Shown here: positions 63,827-64,000 of the stretch, one piece after another | How positions within the stretch are numbered: the stretch's first letter is position 1 | Layout: each line of letters opens with the position of its first letter | Origin: an uncultured Flavobacteriales bacterium | GTDB taxonomy: Bacteria; Bacteroidota; Bacteroidia; Flavobacteriales_D; Crocinitomicaceae | Direction of reading: 5' to 3' | Length of the DNA stretch: 64,000 nucleotides | Assembly (NCBI GenBank): GCA_913056215.1 | Contig: CAJXMN010000004.1 | Location: forward strand, 1-64,000 | Program-made: the position numbers and the translations under genes | Notes under the pieces: generated by a model | What the model was told of the DNA's origin: nothing | Seen by the model: only the letters and a program-made list of their open reading frames with translations | The model's database searches: none

Positions 63827-64000
63827 GCGTTTTAATTCTAATCAATTATCGTTTTCAAATGTACATTAATTCACACGTTTTACAACTGCTGCGTTGATCA
63901 AAACATGAATTCTTGTGCTTTTGTTTTTGAATTCCTGTATTTCATTCGTTTGAAGTTCACCGAAAATTATAATTTAGAGGAGGCTATACACGAAAATTAT

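Overview
Bacteroidetes (Flavobacteriales-like) chromosomal window. The backbone holds T9SS type-B sorting-domain proteins, valS, an acyl-CoA dehydrogenase, ribF, kbl, a two-component system, katG, a complete division/cell-wall (dcw) cluster mraZ-rsmH-ftsL-ftsI-murE-mraY-murD-[unknown ORF]-ftsW-murG-murC-ftsQ-ftsA-ftsZ, a GatB/YqeY protein, UspA, a NifU-like protein and an Mrp/ApbC ATPase. Two accessory zones stand out. (1) ~6.9-16.15 kb: a HEPN/Abi-type gene followed by a DISARM-like operon (DrmE-like, a DrmA helicase split over two ORFs, DrmB/DUF1998). No methyltransferase or DrmC is visible. The operon is flanked on both sides by hairpins that share an identical 3x3 internal loop (ACA/AGA) but have different, compensating stem sequences, with attC-like or other inverted-repeat structures next to them. 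(2) ~30.9-36.3 kb: a tRNA-Arg(TCG) locus with a duplicated 5' fragment and a second copy of its 3' end plus terminator 4,555 bp downstream. These bracket a propeller/SpoIIE regulator, IS-like inverted repeats and, just beyond, an SdpI-family gene followed by a second attC-like site. All calls come from reading the sequence and supplied ORFs; no database search was run.
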